The notes: a model not told the origin generated them from the sequence alone. Shown: positions 6,995-16,800, counted from the first letter of the stretch. The stretch: 19,091 nt of DNA from Oscillospiraceae bacterium (GCA_017537045.1 JAFYLN010000185.1:1-19091), one strand, 5' to 3'. Numbers and translations are program-made.

Positions 6995-9900
6995 TTAGTC
7001 AGCAAAGATGTCACAGAACTCAGGATGCGCATCCAGGAAAGCTGCGACACGGTCTCTCAGAATGGTATCCTTCATGCTACGAACATTAGCTTTGGTACCT
7101 GCAAGTTTTTCTTTCTTTGCCTTTTCCTGCTGGGCCTTCTTCAGCATACGCTGCAGAGAGCTCAAATCTGTAATGGACCACATACTCATATCATTACCAA
7201 ACTCGATCTTGGCTTTTGTAAGAAGCGATGCTCTTTCCGTATCCCAGATATCTTCAAACTCAGTACCAACGGTTGCCAGGAAAGCAGCCTCAATTTTTGC
7301 ATTATCCGTAAGAATGGAATTATCCATAGCTTTCAGCGCTTGAATCGCAACAACAACAGCAGCGTCCACCGTATGGTTCTTCTTTTGAATATCGAGCAGG
7401 GTTTCAAATGGCTTTTTCAAGTCCTTCGGCAAAATCCACAGCAAGGGGGCCTCATGAATTGTACACCACTCGCGGATGGATTCAATACCAGAAATACTGC
7501 GCCACGTTTCTTGTAGTACAACCTTGTTCCTCGCAAAGCTAATTCGTCCAATCTGAGTCTGGAGCTCTCGTTCAAATACAGTAAGCGTCGTATCACAGGT
7601 CAGATCTTTTAGACCAGCGTACACTGCGGCAAGTTCTTCCTGTGTACAATCAGCTTGCTTAGAAGCAAGAATGTCGCTCAAAATAGGCTTTCCGTCAGTT
7701 AAGCAATCCTTAGCAAAAACGCCAAACTGGTTGAGAACATCAATATCAGCTTGACGTTCTTCCGAAGTCATATGCAATGCACCATTGCGAGAAATCTTAT
7801 AAAGGATTTGAAGTGCAGGATACCAGGGTTTCTTCAACTGTTCAATTGCTACCATGGGGATACGCAGGAACTTGAAAAGATTTGCGAAATCTTTTTGCGC
7901 AGCCTCAAGACTGTGATACGCAACACCTTGGACATTGCCAATTGTCTCAATATAGCGATATTCGCCTGCAACATTAGTGAGCTTATCGGCAACTTGATCT
8001 TCAGTCCATGTGTAAATTGCGCCCTGCATTACAGAGTGAATCTTATCACTTAGTTCTTCGGGCTGGACTGCGAGTTTGGTCGCAATTTCATTCAGTTCAG
8101 GAGATGCTCCAAAAAGGAATGTACGGAATGCCGCAGCCATGGTGCTTTTGTCCTGGAAGGCTTTAGCCAGATTAACCTTAATCTTGCCTCTGCCCTGGAG
8201 CAGCTGAAGTACATTGCTCATTGCACTTTCAACATCGCCTTCCTGAGCAATAAATATCTGGATGTTGTCGATTACTTTCTCTGCAGCTACTCGAAAATCT
8301 TCACTAGTCCAAGTGTTTTTAGGAAGATACTTAAGTACCCAGAATGGCGCACCGGCCTTTGTAACCGCTTCTCTTGTGTTGTGATAGCCAGTAGTTTGTT
8401 CGGCCAACTGTGCAACAGACAGGCCAAAGATTCTACCAAGATAGTCACTGAAATTCTGCCAAGTAATCGATCCAGCAGATAAATAATCTGTAGTCATTTT
8501 GCCCTTACACATAGTAGAAACCATCTTACCAATGGTTGCCTCAGCAAGGACATGAGGAGACTGTGCACTATCAGTCCAAGTGTACTTACTGTTCTTATAG
8601 CAAGAGAACACATAGCCGAGAAGAACACCGCAAGCAATCGTATCATAATAGCCGTAAGGAGCGTGCTGGAGTTTTACCCAAAGGTCACCAATGTTGACCT
8701 TATGGCCAGATTCCATTTCCGTACGAACCAACGTAGCCAATGCTGCAATGCTGTCAGCAGCCTTACTGCCAGAAATCTCGGACATTTCCGCTATAGTAGC
8801 CAAATTCAAGACACCGACATTCTGTAATGCGTTAAGCACATTCTTAAGCTGGCTGTTTGTGCTTGCACGCTGGATACCTGCGGTAGGCGCACCATCGTTG
8901 CAAGACTTGTATGCGGTATTTGTTACAACGATATTTTCAGGAGCATACTTAAATACAACGTCCAACACCTGAGTTCGAATAGTCTTCCGGAGTTGAGCCA
9001 TACCGTACTGATTGTTAAAGACCTGGTTGCCGTTATAGGCAATAATTTTGCTGCCACTGACTGCACTGCTAACCCATGCAGACACGATCGTAGAAGCTTC
9101 GATTTTATACTGATTAACTGCACCTGTCTGGCCAGAAGCACTTGCCATTTCCTGTTTTGTAATTGCAGTAAGCCACTTGTTACGTTTTTCATCAGTCAAG
9201 GGTTCTTTGACAAGTGCAATTGTCAATCTAGGTTCATTGGCATCAATTGACATTGCTTGCAATGTGGACTGGATAGAAACTGCTTGAGCATCGCTCTGAA
9301 CAGTTACCAACAGCAACCCGAGTTTATAGGGAGACTTATCGAGTTCCTTAGTGATATCAGCCAATCTGTTTTTAATAGATGTGGTTTCCGCACAGCAAAC
9401 AGCAATCTTCATTCGCTTGTTGGTTGCATCATTCTCATCGGCTGCTTGTTTTTCAAATGTTTGCGCAAAGATACCGTCCTTTGCAAACATCGAATAACGG
9501 CTGTGTTTTTTATCGTTAGCCGCATATTTTACAGGGAATTCATCATTGCCAGCACCCTTGAACGGAAGCTGCAGGCGCACATTATCATGGTTATCTTTGT
9601 CGAGGACAAGGATCTTACTGTCTTGCATAGTTTCAAGCAGATCGTGGATACTGTCACGATTCATAACACCTGCAAGACATGTGGCCAAACAATCCTCGGT
9701 TGCGGAAATTCCATCCTTAGAACGTCTGCCACTATAAATTCCTTTCGTAGAAGACATCAGAGCAAGGAGCAGCATTGTGGTTTTGAAAACGCGCAATGCA
9801 TTTGCATCACTTTCGACAAGGTGCTTACTTTCTTCATAGTGACGAATGTACTCTGCAGCCTTAGTATCCTTATCGGAAAAATCACTTTCACGAGTGAAGA

Positions 9901-11197
9901 AGTAGTCCCACAGCCATTCCGGCGTAAGCCAACACGCTTGATCGTCAGGGCCATACTTATTGATATATCCAACGAAGCCTTGATCAGAAGTGGACTGGTC
10001 TTTCATGAATCGGAACATAGTACGCTGAGAAGCAGCATAGTTTTCCGCCACTCGAGAAAGGAGCTTGATAGTCATGGGATGCATTGGGCACAGATGATTG
10101 ATTTGTTCACTAATCTTATCATCCAACCCGGACATATCGGGTAAGAATTTTTGGATATTTTTAACAACGGCCTTTCGTTCGTCCTTCCAGTGTTCAGCCA
10201 TACCATTACGAATGTTAATGGAACCTGCAATCAGATCAAATGCAGCATCCGCACTAATATGGAATTCTACCTGGTGGAAACGGTGTGTAATCAATTGGTA
10301 ACGTTCTGGGGTTATACGATCAACCATTTCACTGGTGCGGTGAACAACAAACAGCATAAAGAAGGGCTTCACCTTAGAGAACTCAGATAGCTGCTGCAAG
10401 ATTGTCTGGTCGTCACTGTTTGCCACATACTCCGTGAATTCATCCCAAATAAAGAAAATACCAGATTTGTCCAGATTATTGTTTTCGATGATAGTAGAAA
10501 TCCATTTTTTAAATGTGTCAAGGCTATCCACCAAACCCCAGTTGTACTGACGAATAACAGCTGCGGTTCTCTGAAGCGCAGTCAGATCACCGGAATCAAT
10601 TGCTTCCTGCAAATCCTCAACACTGGCGTAATCATCTCCGAGAAGTGTACTTTCCAAAATGTTGTCCCAATTAAGAACAGGGTTGTGGACTTGTTGTCTT
10701 ACAGCATCTGCCAACGAAGCCTCACCATAGTCAGCCCTGTCTCCATATTTTTTTGCCAATGCATCACGTACAGCTTTCTCCGCCTCCATCAGCATGGCGT
10801 TGCCGTCACGAATACCTGTGCAACCAGTCTTCCAGATAACCAGATAGTCGCCACCTTTATTGCGGCACTTCATGAAGCGATTGCGATAAGGCGCAAGTCG
10901 ACTATTTGCAGACAAAAATGCGTCAACAACATCCGATTTTTCTTCCATCAGATGCTTGATCATGATGGAAGCATAACTCTTACCGGTACCATATGTGCCT
11001 TCAATCCAGAAGGAGCGCCGAGCGTCGGGCGCCTCATTATTTAAAGATTGACAGAGCACCTCCATCATCTTTTCCATGTCATCGCCAACAATGTATTCTC
11101 GCCACAAATTTGCGTTACGGCTGTCAGCGTCAATGTCAACAACAGACTCAAATGTTGGACTAATTTCTAGGTAGTCGCTATATCGTTTATATGCCAT
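6995..11197 (-). CDS. brxC: BrxC/PglY, giant P-loop ATPase of BREX
   Basis: This 1400-residue protein begins MAYKRYSDYLEISPTFESVVDID. Its nucleotide-binding site has Walker A GTYGTGKS (67-74) and Walker B IFFIWDE (247-253), and then FTEYVAN. Length, early Walker A, and the following histidine-rich sensor area (LFVVHRT, HRFHQVEFH) fit BrxC/PglY. In studied BREX systems BrxC is a DNA-interacting ATPase required for both modification and exclusion. A long C-terminal lobe with a lysine-rich end (KAQQEKAKKEKLAGTKANV) may be coiled coil. AGGAGG at 11206-11211 precedes the ATG by 8 bases, with 15 bases between the brxP stop and this start. The gene is intact, with no frame disruption. Confidence 0.92.
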   Translation of the reverse strand: MAYKRYSDYLEISPTFESVVDIDADSRNANLWREYIVGDDMEKMMEVLCQSLNNEAPDARRSFWIEGTYGTGKSYASIMIKHLMEEKSDVVDAFLSANSRLAPYRNRFMKCRNKGGDYLVIWKTGCTGIRDGNAMLMEAEKAVRDALAKKYGDRADYGEASLADAVRQQVHNPVLNWDNILESTLLGDDYASVEDLQEAIDSGDLTALQRTAAVIRQYNWGLVDSLDTFKKWISTIIENNNLDKSGIFFIWDEFTEYVANSDDQTILQQLSEFSKVKPFFMLFVVHRTSEMVDRITPERYQLITHRFHQVEFHISADAAFDLIAGSINIRNGMAEHWKDERKAVVKNIQKFLPDMSGLDDKISEQINHLCPMHPMTIKLLSRVAENYAASQRTMFRFMKDQSTSDQGFVGYINKYGPDDQACWLTPEWLWDYFFTRESDFSDKDTKAAEYIRHYEESKHLVESDANALRVFKTTMLLLALMSSTKGIYSGRRSKDGISATEDCLATCLAGVMNRDSIHDLLETMQDSKILVLDKDNHDNVRLQLPFKGAGNDEFPVKYAANDKKHSRYSMFAKDGIFAQTFEKQAADENDATNKRMKIAVCCAETTSIKNRLADITKELDKSPYKLGLLLVTVQSDAQAVSIQSTLQAMSIDANEPRLTIALVKEPLTDEKRNKWLTAITKQEMASASGQTGAVNQYKIEASTIVSAWVSSAVSGSKIIAYNGNQVFNNQYGMAQLRKTIRTQVLDVVFKYAPENIVVTNTAYKSCNDGAPTAGIQRASTNSQLKNVLNALQNVGVLNLATIAEMSEISGSKAADSIAALATLVRTEMESGHKVNIGDLWVKLQHAPYGYYDTIACGVLLGYVFSCYKNSKYTWTDSAQSPHVLAEATIGKMVSTMCKGKMTTDYLSAGSITWQNFSDYLGRIFGLSVAQLAEQTTGYHNTREAVTKAGAPFWVLKYLPKNTWTSEDFRVAAEKVIDNIQIFIAQEGDVESAMSNVLQLLQGRGKIKVNLAKAFQDKSTMAAAFRTFLFGASPELNEIATKLAVQPEELSDKIHSVMQGAIYTWTEDQVADKLTNVAGEYRYIETIGNVQGVAYHSLEAAQKDFANLFKFLRIPMVAIEQLKKPWYPALQILYKISRNGALHMTSEERQADIDVLNQFGVFAKDCLTDGKPILSDILASKQADCTQEELAAVYAGLKDLTCDTTLTVFERELQTQIGRISFARNKVVLQETWRSISGIESIREWCTIHEAPLLWILPKDLKKPFETLLDIQKKNHTVDAAVVVAIQALKAMDNSILTDNAKIEAAFLATVGTEFEDIWDTERASLLTKAKIEFGNDMSMWSITDLSSLQRMLKKAQQEKAKKEKLAGTKANVRSMKDTILRDRVAAFLDAHPEFCDIFAD

Positions 11198-11212
11198 AGC
11201 ATTGGCCTCCTG

Positions 11213-13588
11213 TTAATCATCTTGCGCCAGGTCCAACATATCATTACTGGAATAGTTCTCCAAGATAATGTTATCCAGGTTGGCGACAAAAGACACGCGA
11301 ATATACTGAGGGTAGCTAATTGCAAGACCCTGAACCTGCTCACGGAATGCTTTCAGATCGATACCAAAAATATCATGAGGCGAGATGCCCTTCGCATCTG
11401 GGTTGTTATGGGCATTGACTAATTCGGTGAACGTAAAAGTACGACGGCCAGTTTTCTCAGCGTATAGATACAACGCATACAGGATTGCTACGGCATGAGG
11501 GTAATCCCAGCCTTCACGGAAGTAAGAATAGGTATTTCTGGTCATCTCAATAGGAATACCCTGCTTTAGGGCCGATCCAACGGGTGACTGCCTCAAAGTC
11601 TCTGCAAGCGCTGTAATTGCATTTTCACGATTGGACTTTGAATAATTCTCACCGATCATAACGACTAGATCGCCCTTTTCGTAAGTGGCGCCAGGTTCCG
11701 CATTTAAGCAATACCACTTCGTGATAACAGAATTGTATGCCAAGTTGGCCCAAATAATAGCCCAAGTCAGGGGATTATAAGCTGTATATACGAGGTCATT
11801 ACTTTCAGGCCCGGTTTTGATTTCGCGCATTTTAGCCATAAGAGCGGTTTCAGAAAGACTCTTATCCTTATTAGCAGCAATCAAACCGCCTTCCTTTAAC
11901 CATACTTTTAGGCCAGCATACTGACGGCTACCCAAAATGCCTTGGTTAAAGCACTCGGTACCTTCACTCATGAAGTGTTCAAGCCAAGCCTGTCTCAGTC
12001 CGAAATGCTGATAAGGGTTCATACCCTTCATATCCATAGATGTTCCTCCTCCAGTTGTGCTAAGCGATTTTGCTACCAAACAGCTTTTTTCTGTAAAAGT
12101 TAAGCAATTGGAACAGTGAATACACAACGATTCTCTAATCAATATTTTACCGTTTGGCTGAATTGTAAATGCCCCTACGGGGCACTGAACTGTGCATGCC
12201 TTACATCCCTTGCAGTACGCTGTTTTTTGGGCTACACCTCGGAGATGGCTGATAACGAATCTGTCCATTTTAGAGAACGGACGGTACGATACAGTCGTTG
12301 AATCACTTTCACTAATTACGCGCAACTCATAATTGATACCATCTATTTTCTGTATACCATTATCGCCATTTCGTTCTGTGATTGTACCCAGAATAGGGGC
12401 AACTGCCTGCCACTCCTGACAGGGGTGATCTATACGAAAAGTCAAAGTGTTATTCTGAATTTGCTCGCTAATACGATTTCCTCCGTTAAGTAGTCCACGT
12501 CCACCCATTCGGGCCTTCCAGCCACCACCTTCGATATACTTAACGACTTCAGATTCTACTTTGGTACGCTTTGCGTATTGTTCTACTCTTTCGAGCAAGG
12601 GGCGCATCTCATCTTTGTAATAATCGTTTGCAATGCCATCCCACCAATCCGAAGAAAGAGGGCAAACCATACAACCCACACGGAATAGTCCTAATCTATA
12701 CGCACGATTGAACAAAATCCCCTCATGAAGGAGGTAGCAATACAGTTCTGCGGTGTTCCATTTGTGTATAGGACTCTCATTGATCTGACTAATATTTTTG
12801 GCGCCAACACTTTCTTCTCCGTATTTTGCTCTTCGCGCACTTTCCTCTGCTCTTACGCCATCAAATACAACTGCCTTGGCGTTATAATTGCCTGTGATCT
12901 CTCTCAACTTAATGATTGTTGGTACTGACTTATGGACGGCACAGCACCATCGCATACGTCTTCCAGGAGGGCCGAATTCATCCCAGCTTTCAGTTGGATC
13001 AAAATGACTCTTAGCTTCCTCGAACCTAATCTGTGGCCAATGCTGCTTAGCTGTCTCGACCGCATTCAGAGTATCCGAAAGTTCCATGCCCGTGTTACTA
13101 AACACAGCGTAGAAATCACTTGGAGCCAGCGCTTTTGATACAAGGTCTAGCAGAACAAGTGAGTCTTTTCCGCCTGAAAAAGCACAAATAAACGAGAACC
13201 CCAAAGGAGAATACTTATCGTGCTTTTCTTGAATGAAATGGATTGCTTTCTGCTCCAAGTTAACCATTAATCGTTGGTTTACCTCATAAAGCCTTTCGAC
13301 ATCAATAGGCTGAAGTTGAAGTCTTTCTTCAGTCAACCGTTTGATTGTTGGCTTTGTGTAAAATGCGCCTCCTTGCGCTTCAGCAACAGTTACACCATTC
13401 ATAACATAGCGACGGATTCCTTCCGCCCACAGCAGAGGTGCTTCTGTATCTTTTGGGTAGTCCCAATATTGGTCCATTCCAAAATAGTCTAGTTCCTCTC
13501 GAAAAACCGGACGAATTTCTTTCTGGATTTTTGCATCAATCGTTAACTGGAAGATGCCGTATTCATTTGTCCACTCATAGCCATACAT
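11213..13588 (-). CDS. brxP: BrxP, PAPS-reductase-like sulfur enzyme with ferredoxin and DUF4007-like domains
   Basis: This 791-residue multidomain protein defines type 4 BREX. After ~125 N-terminal residues comes an ATP-pyrophosphatase PP-loop CAFSGGKDS (135-143), then NTGMEL, RRMRWCCAVHK (210-220), VFDGVRAEES (241-250) and GCMVCP (305-310), as in CysH/DndC enzymes that adenylate substrates or transfer sulfur. An inserted bacterial ferredoxin domain (about 455-505) carries C459, C462, C465, C469 and C489, C492, C495, C503, enough for two 4Fe-4S clusters. The C-terminus (524-770; HFGLRQAWLEHF, YAGLKVWLKEGGL, NPLTWAIIWANL) resembles DUF4007, a domain seen beside phosphorothioation genes. The frame opens upstream at 13645, but GGGAGGTG at 13597-13604 is placed for the ATG at 13588. 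The gap to the upstream stop is 17 bases. It probably acts with the downstream cysteine desulfurase. Confidence 0.92.
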   Translation of the reverse strand: MYGYEWTNEYGIFQLTIDAKIQKEIRPVFREELDYFGMDQYWDYPKDTEAPLLWAEGIRRYVMNGVTVAEAQGGAFYTKPTIKRLTEERLQLQPIDVERLYEVNQRLMVNLEQKAIHFIQEKHDKYSPLGFSFICAFSGGKDSLVLLDLVSKALAPSDFYAVFSNTGMELSDTLNAVETAKQHWPQIRFEEAKSHFDPTESWDEFGPPGRRMRWCCAVHKSVPTIIKLREITGNYNAKAVVFDGVRAEESARRAKYGEESVGAKNISQINESPIHKWNTAELYCYLLHEGILFNRAYRLGLFRVGCMVCPLSSDWWDGIANDYYKDEMRPLLERVEQYAKRTKVESEVVKYIEGGGWKARMGGRGLLNGGNRISEQIQNNTLTFRIDHPCQEWQAVAPILGTITERNGDNGIQKIDGINYELRVISESDSTTVSYRPFSKMDRFVISHLRGVAQKTAYCKGCKACTVQCPVGAFTIQPNGKILIRESLCIHCSNCLTFTEKSCLVAKSLSTTGGGTSMDMKGMNPYQHFGLRQAWLEHFMSEGTECFNQGILGSRQYAGLKVWLKEGGLIAANKDKSLSETALMAKMREIKTGPESNDLVYTAYNPLTWAIIWANLAYNSVITKWYCLNAEPGATYEKGDLVVMIGENYSKSNRENAITALAETLRQSPVGSALKQGIPIEMTRNTYSYFREGWDYPHAVAILYALYLYAEKTGRRTFTFTELVNAHNNPDAKGISPHDIFGIDLKAFREQVQGLAISYPQYIRVSFVANLDNIILENYSSNDMLDLAQDD

Positions 13589-13596
13589 GGCTATAA

Positions 13597-13604
13597 CACC
13601 TCCC
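13597..13604 (-). promoter_or_regulatory. Ribosome-binding site GGGAGGTG that fixes the brxP start
   Basis: The site lies 8 bases before the ATG at 13586-13588. The longer reading from 13645 would place this site inside the coding frame and would overlap the end of the upstream gene, so the shorter start is chosen. Confidence 0.75.
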
Positions 13605-13605
13605 G

Positions 13606-16600
13606 TTATATATTTATAGTCACAATAGCTCCCGTTGCATCCCATGCGAAACGAGGATCACCCTTAAGGGCTTTGGGCATGTTCCATATCAGTTCGTTGC
13701 CCTGCAGAATCCCAGCATTGACTAATTCGAGTCGAAGATCCTCGGCTTTGAATTCTCTCCTGGGAATCTCGTGATCGATTATGTGCGAAATTACAACGTC
13801 ACCAAAATTCATGATTGGACTGCTAATCTCAACAAGCATAGTATGGAGAGTTTCGATTGCTTGTCCATCCATTGCGTGGATTGTACGCGCCCCCAGCTCC
13901 TCGCTGTAGAATCTTAAAATGCTTTGTAGAAAAAGTGGGGTCCATTTTTTTGCCCCAGGCAAAGCAGGGAGTCGATCATACCAAATTGCAGGAATATCAC
14001 GAAGGACAATATGATCTCCTACGTCATCAAACAGCGCGCGAACTGCACTCGCAACACTCTTTTCCCACTCTTCGTCCATATTCATCACTTCTGCCGAAAT
14101 CAGCAAATCTTCATCGTAGTAAAAGAAGATGGATTCGGTCAGAAGCCTCATTTGGGTTCTTAAGTTGCCTGTATTTACACCAACGCTTTTCAGATATTCG
14201 ACTAGTCCGGTAAATGTGAAATATCCACCCTGTTCAGATGCGTATTTCTTAAACAGGTCAAGATTTGAGCATACCTGGTCAGTCACTCTAGAAATGTGCA
14301 TATTACCACGGAAGGAATATTGCTTGCCACGGAAACTATTTTTCTCGAAAAGATGCTTTGCGATATCGAAAACCTCACGTTCATCACAGATGTCGTTATC
14401 GTTGAGGAACATATTCATCTCTGCTCGAACATACTCATACAGCTGTGCTCGAGAAATATAACCGTTATTTTTGTGCATTAGCTTGTCGATAATCGACCCC
14501 AGTCCATCCGCGCCATCTTCCCAGTCAATGAAGGCATCTTCGTGAATTAATTTACCGTCAACATTGACCACGCGTTTGGATTTTCCTACAAGTTCTTTTG
14601 TCCAGGACATGGAAATCTGTAGCTCTGTGCTAAGTTTATCGTAACTCATACCATCCAAATCTGCCGCAAGGACAGTTTTTTCTACCTTAGTAACCATGGG
14701 GTCATCTTCAGAATTGTCTACTTGCAGTTGTAATATGAGGGTAGGTTCTATATTCGCATCCTGGCCGCATTCAACTGGATCTTCAGTAAACACTGTCGCT
14801 TCTGTGGGGGTGGGATGGATTTCATCAATCGTAAGTTCGTTTATGGATTTACCGCACATAACGCACAGCCATTTTGCGTATTCAATAACATTATCCGGTG
14901 TTAAATCTTCATTAATGTACGCGTTTACGTTAGCCATTTTAATGCAATTACTATCCTTGATTTTGAGCAGCGGTATTACATCTACATTACGGATCCTTAC
15001 ACCTACAAGGGTACGGAACTTAAGCGGATATGCCGTTGCCATGTGTTCACAAAAACGAAGGAACGTTGAAGCTGGTGTTACCCCTTCATACGTCTCATTG
15101 CCAATATGTAATGCATAAGCAACTTCATTATCTTTTTTGCCGTCTAGTAAAGCCAGCGTGTGGGATAAGACAACATGCCGTGTGCCAATGCTGTATAGGT
15201 TAAATCTATTCATAAATGCCCAAAGATCCATCTTTTGCAGTTCTGCAATCGTACGGATATTTTGACGCAGGAGTTCGTCTCGCAGCGGGGTGAAAAGCTC
15301 ATTCTGCAAAACAGTCTCAATTCCAGCACCGTCTTCTTCGTTGGATGTACCAGGAATGATTTCCTCGGCTTCAAGAGACAAAGCTTTTTCCTCCAGATAA
15401 GTTGCATACATTGTTACCATCTGGATTGCAGCCGATCTCAGTTTTACGTTTGCAAAACAGGGCGCAATCTTGTTAACAAGTTTGCTTACTTCATTTCCAT
15501 CATCCATCATAAAAAACGGCTTTTTAACTACCTTACGCTGAAGCAAAATCATGCAGATAGTGCTCTTGTTCTTTGTAATGAGTTCATATTGAGCCTGCGG
15601 TATTTTCTTTTTTAGCCATGAGAAGAACTTCTTCTCGTTCTGTTCTTGCATAGACATAAATGTAGCTCCAAGCACGTGGACATATTTTCCTGTCCGTAAT
15701 TCTTTGGCCCAACTAGCGCCTTGTAAGATATCCATGATTACTTTACGTGGATATTTCTTCTTTAAATCATTAAAGATATCTGTTGCTGTTACGCCTTTAG
15801 GATCAGTAAAATAACGTGTTTCTAGTGCGCTATAAACTGGAACAAAGGCTTTGGGGTATGTTTCCTTAAGCTTGCGGTCTTTTTTCGTCTTGATATATTT
15901 GGTTTTTTGTACCGGTGCAGCATCTTTTGCTAGTTGTTTTTCCTTTTCAATTCGTGCAACATCTTCCGGCAGAATAACCTTTCCAATTAGCTGATTTGCT
16001 TTTCTGAGGGCACGCTTGTATTCAGCACGGTTGTCTCTGTACAGCCTAACCGCATCAATAAAAGACTGTGGAACATCAGAATTATTTGTGATGCCTTCGC
16101 TAAAGGCAGAACCCATCTTCTTAAGTCTTCCTTGGATACCGGATTCACTTCTATAAGCATCTTTAATAATACAACCTCTGTTCACTGCCAATATTCGCAG
16201 TTTGGCAGAAACAAGTCGTGCTGTATGTGCTTTAGTTTCGCCGGGCTTATCCAGATCGAGATATGCGTCAAGCAGAATGACTGCCTCTTTCAAATCAAAA
16301 CCTACCATTTCTGGCAAAATCTTAACTCGATACTCTTCAACAGCCTGTACACGTTTGAGAAAAGTTCGACGATGATTTATATAGAGATCCGCTGTAGTGC
16401 GAAATAGCTCAGATGTTTTGACTAAACCGTTTCTCTCCGGATGTAGTATTTTATCAATTTCAGAAATGCGCATTGAGATTCCTGTGTTGTTACGAAACAC
16501 ATCATCAATCTCAGCTCCATTATCTTTGGCTCTTCTGCGTAAATTTATAGATAGCGCATTCATTAAATCCCTTTTTATTTCCGGGTGATTATTTATTTTT

Positions 16601-16659
16601 TCATAGGTATCAAACAGAAGGAGGGCCTCTTGTTCATCCCATGCTATTCTTTTTGCCAA
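13606..16659 (-). CDS. Large unrecognised protein with tandem N-terminal repeats, first gene of the BREX operon
   Basis: I do not recognise this 1017-residue protein as a named BREX component. Residues 7-103 and 121-219 are two copies of one helical module: W/F-x3-EA-x2-LLDxY, then about 20 residues later an LR-x2-A-x3-G-x2-I-D-x2-R-x3-GI-x-R pattern (LRRRAKDNGAEIDDVFRNNTGISMR versus the matching LRILAVNRG, IKDAYR, SGIQGR), ending F-x5-LY-x3-R. A basic linker (250-268) and a winged-helix-like segment (275-345) follow. LRDELLRQNIRTIAEL with MDLWAFMNR (459-485) looks like a helix-hairpin-helix or sigma-like segment, and more helical DNA-binding-like parts follow to the end. No nuclease or ATPase motif is evident. 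The TTG start has a consensus AGGAGG at 16668-16673. Leading the operon, it may be a DNA-binding sensor, specificity factor or regulator; this is inference. Confidence 0.85.
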   Translation of the reverse strand: MAKRIAWDEQEALLLFDTYEKINNHPEIKRDLMNALSINLRRRAKDNGAEIDDVFRNNTGISMRISEIDKILHPERNGLVKTSELFRTTADLYINHRRTFLKRVQAVEEYRVKILPEMVGFDLKEAVILLDAYLDLDKPGETKAHTARLVSAKLRILAVNRGCIIKDAYRSESGIQGRLKKMGSAFSEGITNNSDVPQSFIDAVRLYRDNRAEYKRALRKANQLIGKVILPEDVARIEKEKQLAKDAAPVQKTKYIKTKKDRKLKETYPKAFVPVYSALETRYFTDPKGVTATDIFNDLKKKYPRKVIMDILQGASWAKELRTGKYVHVLGATFMSMQEQNEKKFFSWLKKKIPQAQYELITKNKSTICMILLQRKVVKKPFFMMDDGNEVSKLVNKIAPCFANVKLRSAAIQMVTMYATYLEEKALSLEAEEIIPGTSNEEDGAGIETVLQNELFTPLRDELLRQNIRTIAELQKMDLWAFMNRFNLYSIGTRHVVLSHTLALLDGKKDNEVAYALHIGNETYEGVTPASTFLRFCEHMATAYPLKFRTLVGVRIRNVDVIPLLKIKDSNCIKMANVNAYINEDLTPDNVIEYAKWLCVMCGKSINELTIDEIHPTPTEATVFTEDPVECGQDANIEPTLILQLQVDNSEDDPMVTKVEKTVLAADLDGMSYDKLSTELQISMSWTKELVGKSKRVVNVDGKLIHEDAFIDWEDGADGLGSIIDKLMHKNNGYISRAQLYEYVRAEMNMFLNDNDICDEREVFDIAKHLFEKNSFRGKQYSFRGNMHISRVTDQVCSNLDLFKKYASEQGGYFTFTGLVEYLKSVGVNTGNLRTQMRLLTESIFFYYDEDLLISAEVMNMDEEWEKSVASAVRALFDDVGDHIVLRDIPAIWYDRLPALPGAKKWTPLFLQSILRFYSEELGARTIHAMDGQAIETLHTMLVEISSPIMNFGDVVISHIIDHEIPRREFKAEDLRLELVNAGILQGNELIWNMPKALKGDPRFAWDATGAIVTINI

Positions 16660-16667
16660 AGTCAGCC

Positions 16668-16673
16668 CCTCCT
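16668..16673 (-). promoter_or_regulatory. Ribosome-binding site AGGAGG for the TTG-initiated first operon gene
   Basis: The AGGAGG inside AAAAGGAGGGG (16666-16676) sits 8 bases before TTG at 16657-16659. No in-frame ATG lies nearby upstream, and the homologous repeat begins at residue 7, so TTG is the likely true start. Confidence 0.75.
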
Positions 16674-16679
16674 TTTATC

Positions 16680-16800
16680 CGGTGGTATCTGTAATATACA
16701 TAAACAATGCACATACATTTTGGTTTTACACACCATATTAGTACGTTTGATGTATTCTAGTAGAAATAGTTATAATTATAGATATAATATCATATCATGG
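16680..16800 (-). promoter_or_regulatory. AT-rich leader region of the BREX operon
   Basis: The stretch upstream of the first operon gene is very AT-rich (16740-16800 especially) and must hold the promoter unless transcription comes from the right. I could not find a convincing -35/-10 pair. A small inverted repeat TTCTA-G-TAGAA (16755-16765) lies about 95 bases upstream of the TTG start and could be an operator. The call is positional. Confidence 0.3.

Noticed and set aside
9257..10144. A 295-residue open frame on the plus strand inside brxC.
   Set aside because: It lies wholly antisense to the intact brxC frame, has no ribosome-binding site and its protein text looks random.
13589..13645. 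A longer brxP start at 13645.
   Set aside because: It would overlap the end of the 1017-aa gene and swallow the GGGAGGTG site that fits the ATG at 13588.
16751..16770. Sequence resembling the TTTCTACT core of Cas12a CRISPR repeats.
   Set aside because: It is a single copy in AT-rich DNA without the matching hairpin half, without spaced repeats and without cas genes.
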